From positions 930,001 to 994,000 of the forward strand of contig CAVXGU010000003.1 in assembly GCA_963761615.1 (NCBI GenBank): a DNA stretch of 64,000 nt. Reading direction: 5' to 3'. This DNA comes from CAVXGU01 sp963761615. GTDB lineage: Bacteria; Acidobacteriota; Vicinamibacteria; Vicinamibacterales; CAVVIG01. A program made the translations under genes and the position numbers. The notes under the pieces are model-generated. The model worked only from the letters and a program-made list of their open reading frames with translations. It did not search any database and had not been told where the DNA came from. Position 1 is the first letter of the stretch, and each line of letters begins with the position of its first letter. Positions 8,408 to 16,169 of the stretch are shown piece after piece.

Positions 8408-9680
8408 ATGCACCTGACGCCCGGCGCCTACGCGCTGCTGGGACTGACCGCCCTCGTGGCCGGGCTCGTCGCGGTCGTGGTCTTCGCCGTGCTGCGGCTC
8501 GGCGCGTCCGCCCGGGACAGCCGCCGCCGCCTCCGCGAATCCGGCGCCCAGACGGCGATGCTCGCCTCCGCCCTCCAGGAGGCGATCACCAAGCTGCGCG
8601 CGCAGGAGCGCGCCACCGCGGCGCGCGCCGATGCCTCCGAGCGGCTGAGCGCGGAGATCCTGTCCAGCCTGACGTCGGGGCTGCTGGTCGTCGGCCAGGA
8701 CGGCGACGTGCGGGTGCTGAATCCCGCCGGCCGCCGAGATCCTCGGCCTGCCGGAGCAGGCCTCCCCCGACATGTATCGCTCCGCGTCCAGCGCGCTCGA
8801 CCTCTGGCCGCTCGTCGAGGAGTGTCTCACGTCGGGCGCCGTCATCCGGCGGCGGACGGTCCAGCGTCCTGAGCCCGGCGGCGGCAGCAAGCACTTCGGC
8901 GTCACCGTGTCGCCGCTCGCCGACGAGCAGGGCGCGCGGCGCGGCGCGATCTGCCTGTTCACGGATCTGACCGCGGTCATGGAGCTCGAACAGCAGCTGC
9001 GCCTGAAGGAGAGCCTGGCCGCCGTCGGCGAGATGACCGCCGGCATCGCGCACGAGTTCCGCAACGGCCTCGCGACCATTCACGGCTACAGCCGCCTGAT
9101 CGAGCTGGACCGCCTGCCGGAGACCTATCGTCCCTACATCGAGGCCATCCGGCAGGAGACCGACTCGCTCGGACGCATCGTGACCAACTTCCTGAACTTC
9201 GCCAGACCGCCGCAGCTGAGCCTGGGACGGGTCGACCTGGGCGCCGTCTGCGAGCGCGTCGTCGAGGAAGTGTGCGGCGAGGCGGGCGCCCCGGGAGCCG
9301 GCGTCGAGACGCGCGGCCACTTCGGCGCCGTCGAAGGCGACGAGGTCATGCTGCGCCAGGCCCTGAGCAACCTGATTCGCAACGCCGTGGAGGCCTGCGG
9401 ACACGCCGGCGTGGTCCCGTGCGTTGTGGTGGAAGGCGAGGTGGATCCCCGCCTCGGGGTCTCGCGCATTACCGTGAGCGACAACGGCCCGGGTATCGAT
9501 CCGGCGGCCCGCGAGCAGATCTTCCAGCCGTTCGTGACGACGAAGCGCAACGGGACCGGACTGGGCCTGGCCCTCGTGCAGCGGATCGTCGTCAACCACA
9601 ACGGACGGATCAGCGCGGGCGAGTCGGCGCAGGGCGGGGCCAGCTTCCTGGTCACCTTGCCGCTCGCGCCCGCGGACTGA
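8408..9680 (+). CDS. PAS-domain sensor histidine kinase with apparent frameshift
   Basis: If one base is removed the gene encodes about 423 residues: an N-terminal membrane helix, a coiled coil, a PAS domain, HisKA with AHEFRNGLATIHG, and HATPase with N box NLIRNAVEACG, G1 DNGPGID and G2 GTGLGLALV. The reading frame breaks at the GG at 8729-8730: before it the frame reads LNPAGRR, after it a different frame gives AAEILGLPEQA, the expected PAS continuation. It follows pilD immediately and precedes minor pilins, but no response regulator is adjacent. It could feed PilR or the NtrC-type protein at 34954; that is speculative. Confidence 0.8.
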
Positions 9681-9788
9681 TCCTTTTTTCGCCCGCCCCC
9701 TTGCCGCAACGCGGGCAATCCGCGACCCTTCCGCCGGCGCCCTTCCCGCGCCAGAGCGATTTGGCTGGCAGATTCGAGAGAACCGCGG

Positions 9789-9805
9789 CCGGCACCTGCG
9801 TTGCA
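9789..9805 (+). promoter_or_regulatory. Candidate sigma-54 promoter of the first minor-pilin set
   Basis: CCGGCACCTGCGTTGCA has GG (9791-9792) and GC (9803-9804) 12 bp apart and a perfect TTGCA -12 element; only the first -24 base (C for T) departs from consensus. Transcription would start near 9816, favouring the ATG at 9825 over the one at 9810. No clear TGTCAG palindrome is seen upstream. Confidence 0.5.
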
Positions 9806-9824
9806 CCGGATGCCGCGCGGGAAC

Positions 9825-10289
9825 ATGCCGCGCACGTCACGGATCGACGCCGCACGCGGGTTTTCGCTCGTCGAGGTTCTCGTCGCGATGGGCATCCTCA
9901 TCACAGCCGTCGGCGCCCTCGCTCAGGTGTCGGTCTTGGCTGGCGTCACCGGGACGCGCGCCAGGCGCACCACGCTGCTGGCGCTGGCCGCCAGACAGAA
10001 GCTCGAGGAGCTCCGGGCGCGCCCCTGGGACGCCGACGACCTGCAGCCGTCCTCGCCGGACACGGTATCGCACGACACGAGCGGCTACGTCGAGTACCTG
10101 GACGAGAGCCTCCGGACGCTGGGCGGTGGGTCCCCGATCCCCGAAGGTGCGGCGATTGCGTGCCGCTGGTCCATCGTCCCGCTCGACCGCAGTCCTGGCC
10201 GCACCGTGGTCATCCACGTCGCGGCAGTGTCGGTGGACGGCGGGGGCGCGGTGCACCTGGTGTCCATCCGGACGGATCGGGTGGATTGA
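9825..10289 (+). CDS. Minor pilin, PilV-like (set 1)
   Basis: 154 residues from the ATG at 9825. The short leader MPRTSRIDAARG is followed by FSLVEVLVAMGILITAVGAL, a class-typical prepilin N-terminus with +1 Phe and +5 Glu. Upstream starts at 9801 and 9810 are possible but lie inside or before the predicted transcription start. The rest is a small globular domain resembling PilV/GspI-type minor pilins, which prime pilus assembly. The next gene begins directly after its stop, so this is the first gene of an operon. Confidence 0.8.
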   Translation: MPRTSRIDAARGFSLVEVLVAMGILITAVGALAQVSVLAGVTGTRARRTTLLALAARQKLEELRARPWDADDLQPSSPDTVSHDTSGYVEYLDESLRTLGGGSPIPEGAAIACRWSIVPLDRSPGRTVVIHVAAVSVDGGGAVHLVSIRTDRVD

Positions 10290-11450
10290 GTGGCCCGCGG
10301 GTTCTCGCTGGTCGAGGCGGTGATCGCGATGGGCCTCACGCTGGCCATCGCCGGCGCTCTCGCCGCCCTCGTCGAGCCTGCGCGGGCACGGTTCGCGGCG
10401 GATCTCGAGCGCGAAGACGCCGAGCAGCGCGCGCGAAGCGCGGCCGACACGCTGTATCGAGACCTCGTGGCGGCCGGCGCCGGATCGTACGCGGGCGCCG
10501 GTGCCGGTCCGCTCGTGCAGTTCTTCCCGCCGGTGCGGCCCGGCTGGCCGGACGCCGGCGATGACGCCGTCGCCCCGGGTGTGCTCACGCTGACGTACGT
10601 GCCCACGACCGCTGCGCAAACGACCATCGCCCAGTCGCTGCCGGCGCGGTCGGGGGTCGTGCGGATCAACCTCGACCCGGGATGCCCGCTGGACGATGGG
10701 GCGTGCGGCTTCGCCGTCGGTGACGCCGTCCTGGTGTACGACCGGACCGGCGCGCACAATCGGTTCGCCGTGGCCGCGGTCGCCGGGCCGGTGCTCCATC
10801 TGGAGCATCTCTCGCCGGACGCCCCGACGGTCTACGCGACCGGTTCGAAGATCACCGCGGTCGTCCAGCGGTCCTACTTCCTCGATCGGGACGCCTCGGG
10901 TGCCGCACGCCTCATGCGCCAGGGGGACGGGCCGGCCGAGCCTGTCGTGGATCACGTGGTGGCGATGTCGTTCGAATACGACGGCGACCCCCGTCCCCCG
11001 GCGCTTCTCGACCCGGACCAGGACCGCGCGGCGCCCTGGAGCCGGTCGACGACCTATGGCCCTGGACCACCCCCTGCGGGTGTCGCATGGACGGCCTACC
11101 CGCCGGGGGAGAGCTGCACGTTCGGCACGGGCCCCGGCGGCCTTCCCGTGTCCCGCCTCGACGCACTCACGCCGGACGCTGGCGGGCTCGTCCGGCTCGA
11201 TCCCTCGGCGTTCGTCGACGGGCCGTGGTGTCCGGATCCCGCAAGCCCGTCACGGTTCGATGCCGACCTTCTGCGGATTCGGTCGATCGCAATCACCATC
11301 CGCGTCGAGTCGGCCGACGACAGCCTGCGCGGGCCGGCGGGTCCCCTGTTCAGCCGCGGCGGCACGGCGACCACCGCGGCCGGGCTGGTGCCCGACCTGA
11401 CCGTGCGTTTCGTCGTGAGCCCTCGCAATCTCGCCGCCGGGGGCTTGTAG
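10290..11450 (+). CDS. Minor pilin, PilW-like (set 1)
   Basis: 386 residues from a GTG abutting the previous stop. The leader is only four residues (MARG) before FSLVEAVIAMGLTLAIAGAL, with +1 Phe and +5 Glu. The large globular region contains several cysteines, including the pair in GCPLDDGACG and others in ESCTFG and GPWCPDP, suggesting disulfides. Its size and position between PilV-like and PilX-like genes match PilW. The stop overlaps the GTG of the next gene. Confidence 0.82.
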   Translation: MARGFSLVEAVIAMGLTLAIAGALAALVEPARARFAADLEREDAEQRARSAADTLYRDLVAAGAGSYAGAGAGPLVQFFPPVRPGWPDAGDDAVAPGVLTLTYVPTTAAQTTIAQSLPARSGVVRINLDPGCPLDDGACGFAVGDAVLVYDRTGAHNRFAVAAVAGPVLHLEHLSPDAPTVYATGSKITAVVQRSYFLDRDASGAARLMRQGDGPAEPVVDHVVAMSFEYDGDPRPPALLDPDQDRAAPWSRSTTYGPGPPPAGVAWTAYPPGESCTFGTGPGGLPVSRLDALTPDAGGLVRLDPSAFVDGPWCPDPASPSRFDADLLRIRSIAITIRVESADDSLRGPAGPLFSRGGTATTAAGLVPDLTVRFVVSPRNLAAGGL

Positions 11451-12124
11451 TGTCCCTCGGCGACGACCGGGGCGCTGCCGTGCTCATGGTGCTCCTGGCC
11501 GCGCTGCTCATGGGCGCGGTCGGAGCGGGGCTGGTGCTGTCGTCGTCCACCGACGCGGCAATCGCCGGCAATCTCGTCCGTCGAGAGCAGGCGAGAGGAG
11601 CCGCCGAGGCGGTGTTGAACGCCTCGCTCGCGGAGCTGTCCGGTCAGGACTGGGGCGGCATCCTGAGCGGGGCCGAGCGTTCGTCGCTCGCCGACGGCGC
11701 GCCGTTCGGCACACGCCTTCTCGACGACGGGACGGCGCTCGTGCTGGACGAGGTGGTCAATCTCGCGAATTGCGGCACGCGGCGACCCTGCGGCGCGGCT
11801 CGCCTGTCGGCCGTGACGGCGGCCAGGCCGTGGGGCGCCAACAACCCGGTCTGGCAGTTGTACGCCTACGCTCCGCTGTCAGCCCTGGCGCCAGGGCGGG
11901 AGGTGCCGCCGTTCTACGTCGTCGCACTCGTGGCCGACGATCAGTCCGAGACCGACTCCGATCCCTTCTCCGACGGTGTCGGCGCCGCCAATCCCGGCGC
12001 GGGCATTCTCGCCCTTCGGGCCGAGGCGTTCGGCAGCCGTGGGGCGCACGGCCTCATCACGGCGGCCGTGGCGCGTGCGAGCGCCTCCAGCCTGCGCCTC
12101 CTCTCCTGGCGCCTCGCCGACTAG
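11450..12124 (+). CDS. Minor pilin, PilX-like (set 1)
   Basis: 224 residues from the GTG at 11450, whose first base is the last base of the previous stop. The N-terminus reads SLGDDRGAAVLMVLLAALLM, a PilX-type start without the classic GFTLIE motif but with a long hydrophobic helix and a downstream NLVRREQARGAAEAVLNAS segment typical of PilX_N. A cysteine pair occurs in NCGTRRPCG. It closes the first minor-pilin set; the next 341 bp are non-coding. Confidence 0.8.
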   Translation: MSLGDDRGAAVLMVLLAALLMGAVGAGLVLSSSTDAAIAGNLVRREQARGAAEAVLNASLAELSGQDWGGILSGAERSSLADGAPFGTRLLDDGTALVLDEVVNLANCGTRRPCGAARLSAVTAARPWGANNPVWQLYAYAPLSALAPGREVPPFYVVALVADDQSETDSDPFSDGVGAANPGAGILALRAEAFGSRGAHGLITAAVARASASSLRLLSWRLAD

Positions 12125-12148
12125 ACCGGTTTTCGTTTCGCTGTGGCG

Positions 12149-12194
12149 GCCGACCTTCAGGTCGGCTTCGCATTGGCGGACCTGAAGGTCCGCC
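12149..12194. repeat. Twin REP-like hairpins
   Basis: Two adjacent perfect hairpins with closely related sequence: GCCGACC-TTCA-GGTCGGC (12149-12166) and GGCGGACC-TGAA-GGTCCGCC (12175-12194). The second is nearly the reverse complement of the first, so the pair is itself an inverted repeat, the architecture of bacterial REP/BIME elements. It lies 25 bp after the stop of the PilX-like gene and may also act as an mRNA 3' end. Confidence 0.65.
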
Positions 12195-12195
12195 G

Positions 12196-12226
12196 CGACA
12201 CCGATCTCGGGGCGACACCGATCTCG
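12196..12226. repeat. Direct repeat of 14 bp
   Basis: CGACACCGATCTCG occurs at 12196-12209 and again at 12213-12226. It is part of the 12125-12465 intergenic stretch, which holds no gene but consists of repeats, a palindrome and a promoter. Confidence 0.6.
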
Positions 12227-12245
12227 AAAACGCTGCAGCCCGTCC

Positions 12246-12296
12246 CTTGTGGACGATCGACCGACGAACCCATCTCTCTTGTAGACGATCGACCGA
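12246..12296. repeat. Direct repeat of 19 bp
   Basis: CTTGTGGACGATCGACCGA (12246-12264) recurs at 12278-12296 with one mismatch, 32 bp apart. Together with the hairpins and the 14-bp repeat just upstream it gives a repeat cluster of unknown origin; no transposase is nearby. Confidence 0.6.
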
Positions 12297-12310
12297 AAAG
12301 ATCTACCAGA

Positions 12311-12347
12311 ACTGTCAGGACTTGTCCCGAAACCGGACACTGACAGT
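12311..12347. promoter_or_regulatory. TGTCAG palindrome, candidate PilR site for minor-pilin set 2
   Basis: ACTGTCAG (12311-12318) and CTGACAGT (12340-12347) form perfect 8-bp arms; inside them TGTCC (12323-12327) and GGACA (12335-12339) form a second pair. The site sits about 90-125 bp upstream of the -24 element of the sigma-54 promoter at 12434 and shares TGTCAG with the palindrome upstream of pilA. Confidence 0.55.
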
Positions 12348-12433
12348 CGGGCCGACCGCGCCCAAGCCGCCGATGAGCGGCTGTCATCTCACTCGGGAAC
12401 AAGGACTTATGTGCCGATTGCCGGGACCAGACG

Positions 12434-12450
12434 GTGGCAGTTCGATTGCT
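12434..12450 (+). promoter_or_regulatory. Sigma-54 promoter of minor-pilin set 2
   Basis: GTGGCAGTTCGATTGCT: GG at 12436-12437 and GC at 12448-12449 are exactly 12 bp apart, with TGGCA and TTGCT elements. The predicted start near 12461 is only 5 nt before the ATG at 12466, so either that ATG is nearly leaderless or translation begins at the GTG at 12496. Confidence 0.65.
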
Positions 12451-12465
12451 CAGACACTGGGTGGC

Positions 12466-13074
12466 ATGAGAAGCCATCCGCCCTCGACCCGCCCGGTGGC
12501 CCGGGGTTTCACCCTGGTCGAACTCCTCGTCGTGGTCGCCATTTTCGCCGTCGTCACCGTGATGGCGCTGCCGATGACCGGCAATGCCATGGCGAGCTTC
12601 CGCCTGAGCGGCGATGCCCGGAACGTGTCGAACGCAATCGCCGTCGTCAAGATGCGCGCGGCGTCGACCTTCAGCCGCGCCCGGCTGTTCGTCGACCTCA
12701 GCGACAACAGCTATCACGTCGAGACGTGGGACAAGACGGCCTCCGACTGGGTGGCGGAGGGCGGGACGTCGTCGCTCTCCTCGGGTGTGTCATTTGGCTT
12801 TGCGTCGGCGACAGTGGCGCCGCCGAACACGCAGGGCACGATCGGGCAGGCGCCCGCGTGCACGGACAAGGACGGCAACGCGGTCGGCAACACCGCCTGC
12901 ATCATGTTCAACTCGCGTGGGGTTCCGGTGGATGCAACGCTGGCCCCGACGGCGAGCGACGCGATCTATCTGACCAACGGCACCAGCATCTACGGGGTGA
13001 CCGTTGCCGCGACGGGGATGATGCGCACGTGGAATGCGGTGCCTGCCGCGACACCGAACTGGGTGACGGGCTGA
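12466..13074 (+). CDS. Minor pilin, FimT/GspH-like (set 2)
   Basis: 202 residues from the ATG at 12466. A Pro-rich leader ends in VARG followed by FTLVELLVVVAIFAVVTVMA with +1 Phe and +5 Glu. An alternative GTG at 12496 would give the four-residue leader MARG, the same as in the PilW-like protein of set 1, and fits the predicted transcription start better. The globular part resembles FimT/GspH (VVKMRAASTFSRARLFVDLS). Two cysteines lie in QAPACTDKDG and GNTACIMF. The stop overlaps the next ATG (ATGA-type). Confidence 0.82.
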   Translation: MRSHPPSTRPVARGFTLVELLVVVAIFAVVTVMALPMTGNAMASFRLSGDARNVSNAIAVVKMRAASTFSRARLFVDLSDNSYHVETWDKTASDWVAEGGTSSLSSGVSFGFASATVAPPNTQGTIGQAPACTDKDGNAVGNTACIMFNSRGVPVDATLAPTASDAIYLTNGTSIYGVTVAATGMMRTWNAVPAATPNWVTG

Positions 13075-13580
13075 TGGCGTCTCTCAAATCCGAGTCCGGC
13101 GTCACGCTCATCGAGACCGCGATCGCGGGAGCGATCCTGATCGTCGTCCTGGCCGGTCTCCTGTCGATGACGAGCCTGGCGACGACGTACACGGAGAACC
13201 ACGGACACCTCGAGGCCCGCACGACGGAGTACGCGCAGGACAAGATGGAGCAGCTCCTGGCGCTCGCCTACACCGACGCCCAGAGCGACACGGTCGTGTT
13301 TCCCGTCGGGAGCAGCGGCGGCACCGGTCTCGCCCTTGGCGGAAGCGACGATCCAGCCGCCCCGGCATCCGGCTACGTGGACTGGCTCGCTCAGGACGGC
13401 AGCCTGCTGGGCGGCGGCACGGCGGCGCCAGACGGCTGGTTCTACGAACGCGTCTGGCTCGTGTCGAGCCCGTCATCCGGAGTGAAGCAGATCTCGGTGA
13501 CCGCGACAGTCCGATCATCCGTAGGGAACACCTTGATTCCGCGATCCACGGTCGTGGCCCTGAAGGCCGCCCAATTCTAG
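13074..13580 (+). CDS. Minor pilin, PilV-like (set 2)
   Basis: 168 residues. The leader MASLKSESG precedes VTLIETAIAGAILIVVLAGL, a prepilin helix with Val at +1 and Glu at +5; Val at +1 is less common than Phe. The segment EYAQDKMEQLLAL right after the helix is typical of PilV/GspI proteins. It overlaps the FimT-like gene by one base and is followed 4 nt later by the PilW-like gene. Confidence 0.8.
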   Translation: MASLKSESGVTLIETAIAGAILIVVLAGLLSMTSLATTYTENHGHLEARTTEYAQDKMEQLLALAYTDAQSDTVVFPVGSSGGTGLALGGSDDPAAPASGYVDWLAQDGSLLGGGTAAPDGWFYERVWLVSSPSSGVKQISVTATVRSSVGNTLIPRSTVVALKAAQF

Positions 13581-13584
13581 GACC

Positions 13585-14571
13585 ATGCAGCCTGCCCCTT
13601 CGCATCCAGAGTCCGGCTTCTCCCTGATCGAGCTGCTCGTGGCCGTCGGCGTCCTGATGCTCATCACCGGCATCGTCACCGGGGCGCTGATGCAAATGAC
13701 GCAGGCACAGGCCACCATCTGGAACCGCACCGAGATGCACAGCGGCATCCGCGGCGCCACCGAGCTCCTGCAGCAGGAAGTCGGGCAGGCCGGGCGCATC
13801 GCGGTTCCCGATCCGATCACGCTGTCCTCGGCCGTGACGGCGGCGGCGTCGTGCGATTCCGGAACGCCCACGCTCAATGCGACGACGGTGGCGGTGAGCT
13901 CGGTGCAGGGGTTGTACGCGTCGTCATCGCCACCCGCCTACGAGCTGCTGACGACCATGGACGGCGACTCGACCGAGACGATCAAGGTGGCGTCGTTCAG
14001 CCCGGCGGACAGCACGATTACGGCCTGCTTCGAGAACGCGCACGCGGCAGGTACGCTGCTGAGTCCGATGGGGAGCTTCGCGGACGGCGTGATTCCCCCG
14101 ACGGGCGTCGTGAACGGGTCCTCGGGAAGCGTCCTCAAAATGTTCGGCGACATCAACGGCGACGGCAACATGGTGTACGTCGAGTACACGTGCGACACGG
14201 TCGCGCATAAGCTGTACCGGAACGTCATGGCGTTCGATGCGGCGTCGAAGCCGGCGGTCACCAACTCGCAGATCCTACTCGCCAACGTCGAGCCCAACCC
14301 CGACGGAGCCCCGTGCTTCACCTACGAGACCACGAGCATGCTCGTGCAAGGCACGCCGTTCACGTTCGTGCTTGACGTGGCGATCACGCTCACCGTTCAG
14401 ACCGAACAGGTCGATCCGGTGACTCACGACTACCAGCAGGAGACCAAGGCCCTGTTGAACGTCTCCCCCAGGAACGTGTTCAACGCGTGGATGCTGGCGA
14501 GTATCGGGTACACCGATCGGATTCAATCCACGCCCTCGACGGTGACGGCGCTTCTGCCGCCGCTGTCCTGA
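13585..14571 (+). CDS. Minor pilin, PilW-like (set 2)
   Basis: 328 residues. The leader MQPAPSHPESG precedes FSLIELLVAVGVLMLITGIV (+1 Phe, +5 Glu). The segment GIRGATELLQQEVGQAGRI is characteristic of PilW. Several cysteines are present (AASCDSG, TACFENA, YTCDTV, APCFTY). It is larger than typical PilV and parallels the PilW-like protein of set 1 in position. Confidence 0.82.
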   Translation: MQPAPSHPESGFSLIELLVAVGVLMLITGIVTGALMQMTQAQATIWNRTEMHSGIRGATELLQQEVGQAGRIAVPDPITLSSAVTAAASCDSGTPTLNATTVAVSSVQGLYASSSPPAYELLTTMDGDSTETIKVASFSPADSTITACFENAHAAGTLLSPMGSFADGVIPPTGVVNGSSGSVLKMFGDINGDGNMVYVEYTCDTVAHKLYRNVMAFDAASKPAVTNSQILLANVEPNPDGAPCFTYETTSMLVQGTPFTFVLDVAITLTVQTEQVDPVTHDYQQETKALLNVSPRNVFNAWMLASIGYTDRIQSTPSTVTALLPPLS

Positions 14572-14583
14572 CCGGAGTCCACC

Positions 14584-16158
14584 ATGCGACCCAGGCCCGA
14601 ACGCGGTGTGGCGTTGATCGTGACGCTGTTCCTGATGCTCGCGATCTCGGTCGTCGGAGCGTCCCTGATGTTCCTCTCGCAGACAGAGACCTACGCGACC
14701 ATGAATTACCGGATGATGTCGCAGGCTCGTTACGCCGCGGAGGCGGGCGTCCAGAAAGCGTCGAACTTCCTGTTCGACAGCAGCCAGTACGCCGTGCCCG
14801 CGCCGGGTGCGACCGACGATGTGAACGCGTACGATCGGACGGTTTCTCCGGTCCAGTACAATGGCCAGTCCGTGGTGCTGTCGGCGGATTCCAGCGTTCC
14901 CTCGAACTATCCGGTGCAGTCGGTGGCGACCGCATTCGCGGCTGCTGCAAAGGGCACCATGACCGCTGACAACGCCGCGATCGCCTACCGCAGCGTCGCC
15001 ACGTTGATCTCGATGGAGAAATTCGACGCGTACGGCGGGACGGCGGGCGTCGCCCAGACCTGGTCGATTACCGGGACGGGCAGCCTGGATAGCCCGCGCA
15101 ATGCGACCGTTCAGGTTACTGGAGTGGTGGAGGTGCCGAAGGTCACCGCAAACACCTACGCCGCGTTCGCGACCGCCGACACATGCGGTGCCATCTACTT
15201 CCACGGCAATACGACGATCGACAGCTACGACTCCAGAGCGGGTACGCCTTCGACGACGACCGAACAGTCCGAAGGAGACGTTGGCACGAACGGGAACCTC
15301 GAGATTCAGGGCAGCGTCGACGTGCAGGGCAATCTGTACTCGCCCCGCACCGGAGTCGGGACCTGCGAAGAGGGTGCGGTGGTCGCCCTGACCCAGATCG
15401 GCCACGCTGACGTCCAGGGAAGCGTCGTGCAGTTGCCGACGGCCCTCACGTTCCCACCGCCCGTCTTCTCGACGCTTCCGCCGACGACTCAAGTGACCAT
15501 CAACAGCACGCTGTTCGCCGGCGGGGCGTCATCGGTGTGCTCGCAGCTCGGGCTGACGCTCGGTACCAACTGCAGTGTGAACTACGGGAGCAAAACCGTC
15601 ACCGTGAACGGAGGAGGCCCCGACGTGACGCTGCCCAGCGTGACGGTGGCGGGCGGCTACACACTCGTGCTCGTCGGGCACAGCCCGACGCAGACCGTGA
15701 ACATCAACAGCATCAACGGTGGGGGCGCGCTCCAGGTCCAGGCCAATATGTCCGGACCCGGCAATGAAGCCGTCATGCTGAAGGTTGCCGGACTGAACGC
15801 CGACGGGACGGAAATGGCCGCACCGATCGACCTTTCGACGATGGCCTGGAAGCAGAACAGCACGGTCCCGCAGAGCTACTACGACGCGGCGGCCTTTCAG
15901 ATCGCGTACGGAGGACACGGAACGCTGTACATGACCGGCAATAGCCAGTCCGCGGGGATGGTCTACGCGCCGAATGCGGAGTTTCATCTGCAGGGCACGG
16001 CGGACTACTACGGATCAGTGCTGGCGCACACGATCATCAACGGCGGCGACGCCGACATTCACTACGATCGGCGCCTGTCGAGCGAGTTCTACGTCGTCGG
16101 GCACCCGATGATGGAGAGCTTCTCCTGGACTCGGGTACTGACGTTTCACTTGCCGTAG
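14584..16158 (+). CDS. PilX-like minor pilin with large beta-rich C-terminal domain (set 2)
   Basis: 524 residues, far longer than a usual PilX (about 200). The N-terminus RGVALIVTLFLMLAISVVGA followed by NYRMMSQARYAAEAGVQKAS is a PilX_N helix. From about residue 200 the protein becomes a Gly/Asn/Ser/Thr-rich, repetitive beta region with phrases such as GNTTIDSYDS, TNGNLEIQGSVDVQGNLYS, HADVQGSVVQ and NAEFHLQGTADYYGSVLAHT, suggesting a beta-solenoid of the kind seen in DUF7305-like secreted proteins. Four cysteines may form disulfides. It could be a tip-exposed adhesin carried by the minor-pilin complex (inference). Confidence 0.78.
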   Translation: MRPRPERGVALIVTLFLMLAISVVGASLMFLSQTETYATMNYRMMSQARYAAEAGVQKASNFLFDSSQYAVPAPGATDDVNAYDRTVSPVQYNGQSVVLSADSSVPSNYPVQSVATAFAAAAKGTMTADNAAIAYRSVATLISMEKFDAYGGTAGVAQTWSITGTGSLDSPRNATVQVTGVVEVPKVTANTYAAFATADTCGAIYFHGNTTIDSYDSRAGTPSTTTEQSEGDVGTNGNLEIQGSVDVQGNLYSPRTGVGTCEEGAVVALTQIGHADVQGSVVQLPTALTFPPPVFSTLPPTTQVTINSTLFAGGASSVCSQLGLTLGTNCSVNYGSKTVTVNGGGPDVTLPSVTVAGGYTLVLVGHSPTQTVNINSINGGGALQVQANMSGPGNEAVMLKVAGLNADGTEMAAPIDLSTMAWKQNSTVPQSYYDAAAFQIAYGGHGTLYMTGNSQSAGMVYAPNAEFHLQGTADYYGSVLAHTIINGGDADIHYDRRLSSEFYVVGHPMMESFSWTRVLTFHLP

Positions 16159-16169
16159 AATCCGGACCT

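Noticed and set aside
9681..9720. T6 run and GC stem after the kinase gene as a terminator
   Set aside because: The T tract precedes the stem on the plus strand, so it would only work for minus-strand transcription, and there is no minus-strand gene here.
12125..12465. Small RNA or insertion sequence in the repeat-rich gap
   Set aside because: No open frame, terminal inverted repeats or target duplication of an insertion sequence, and no promoter-terminator pair enclosing an RNA could be shown.
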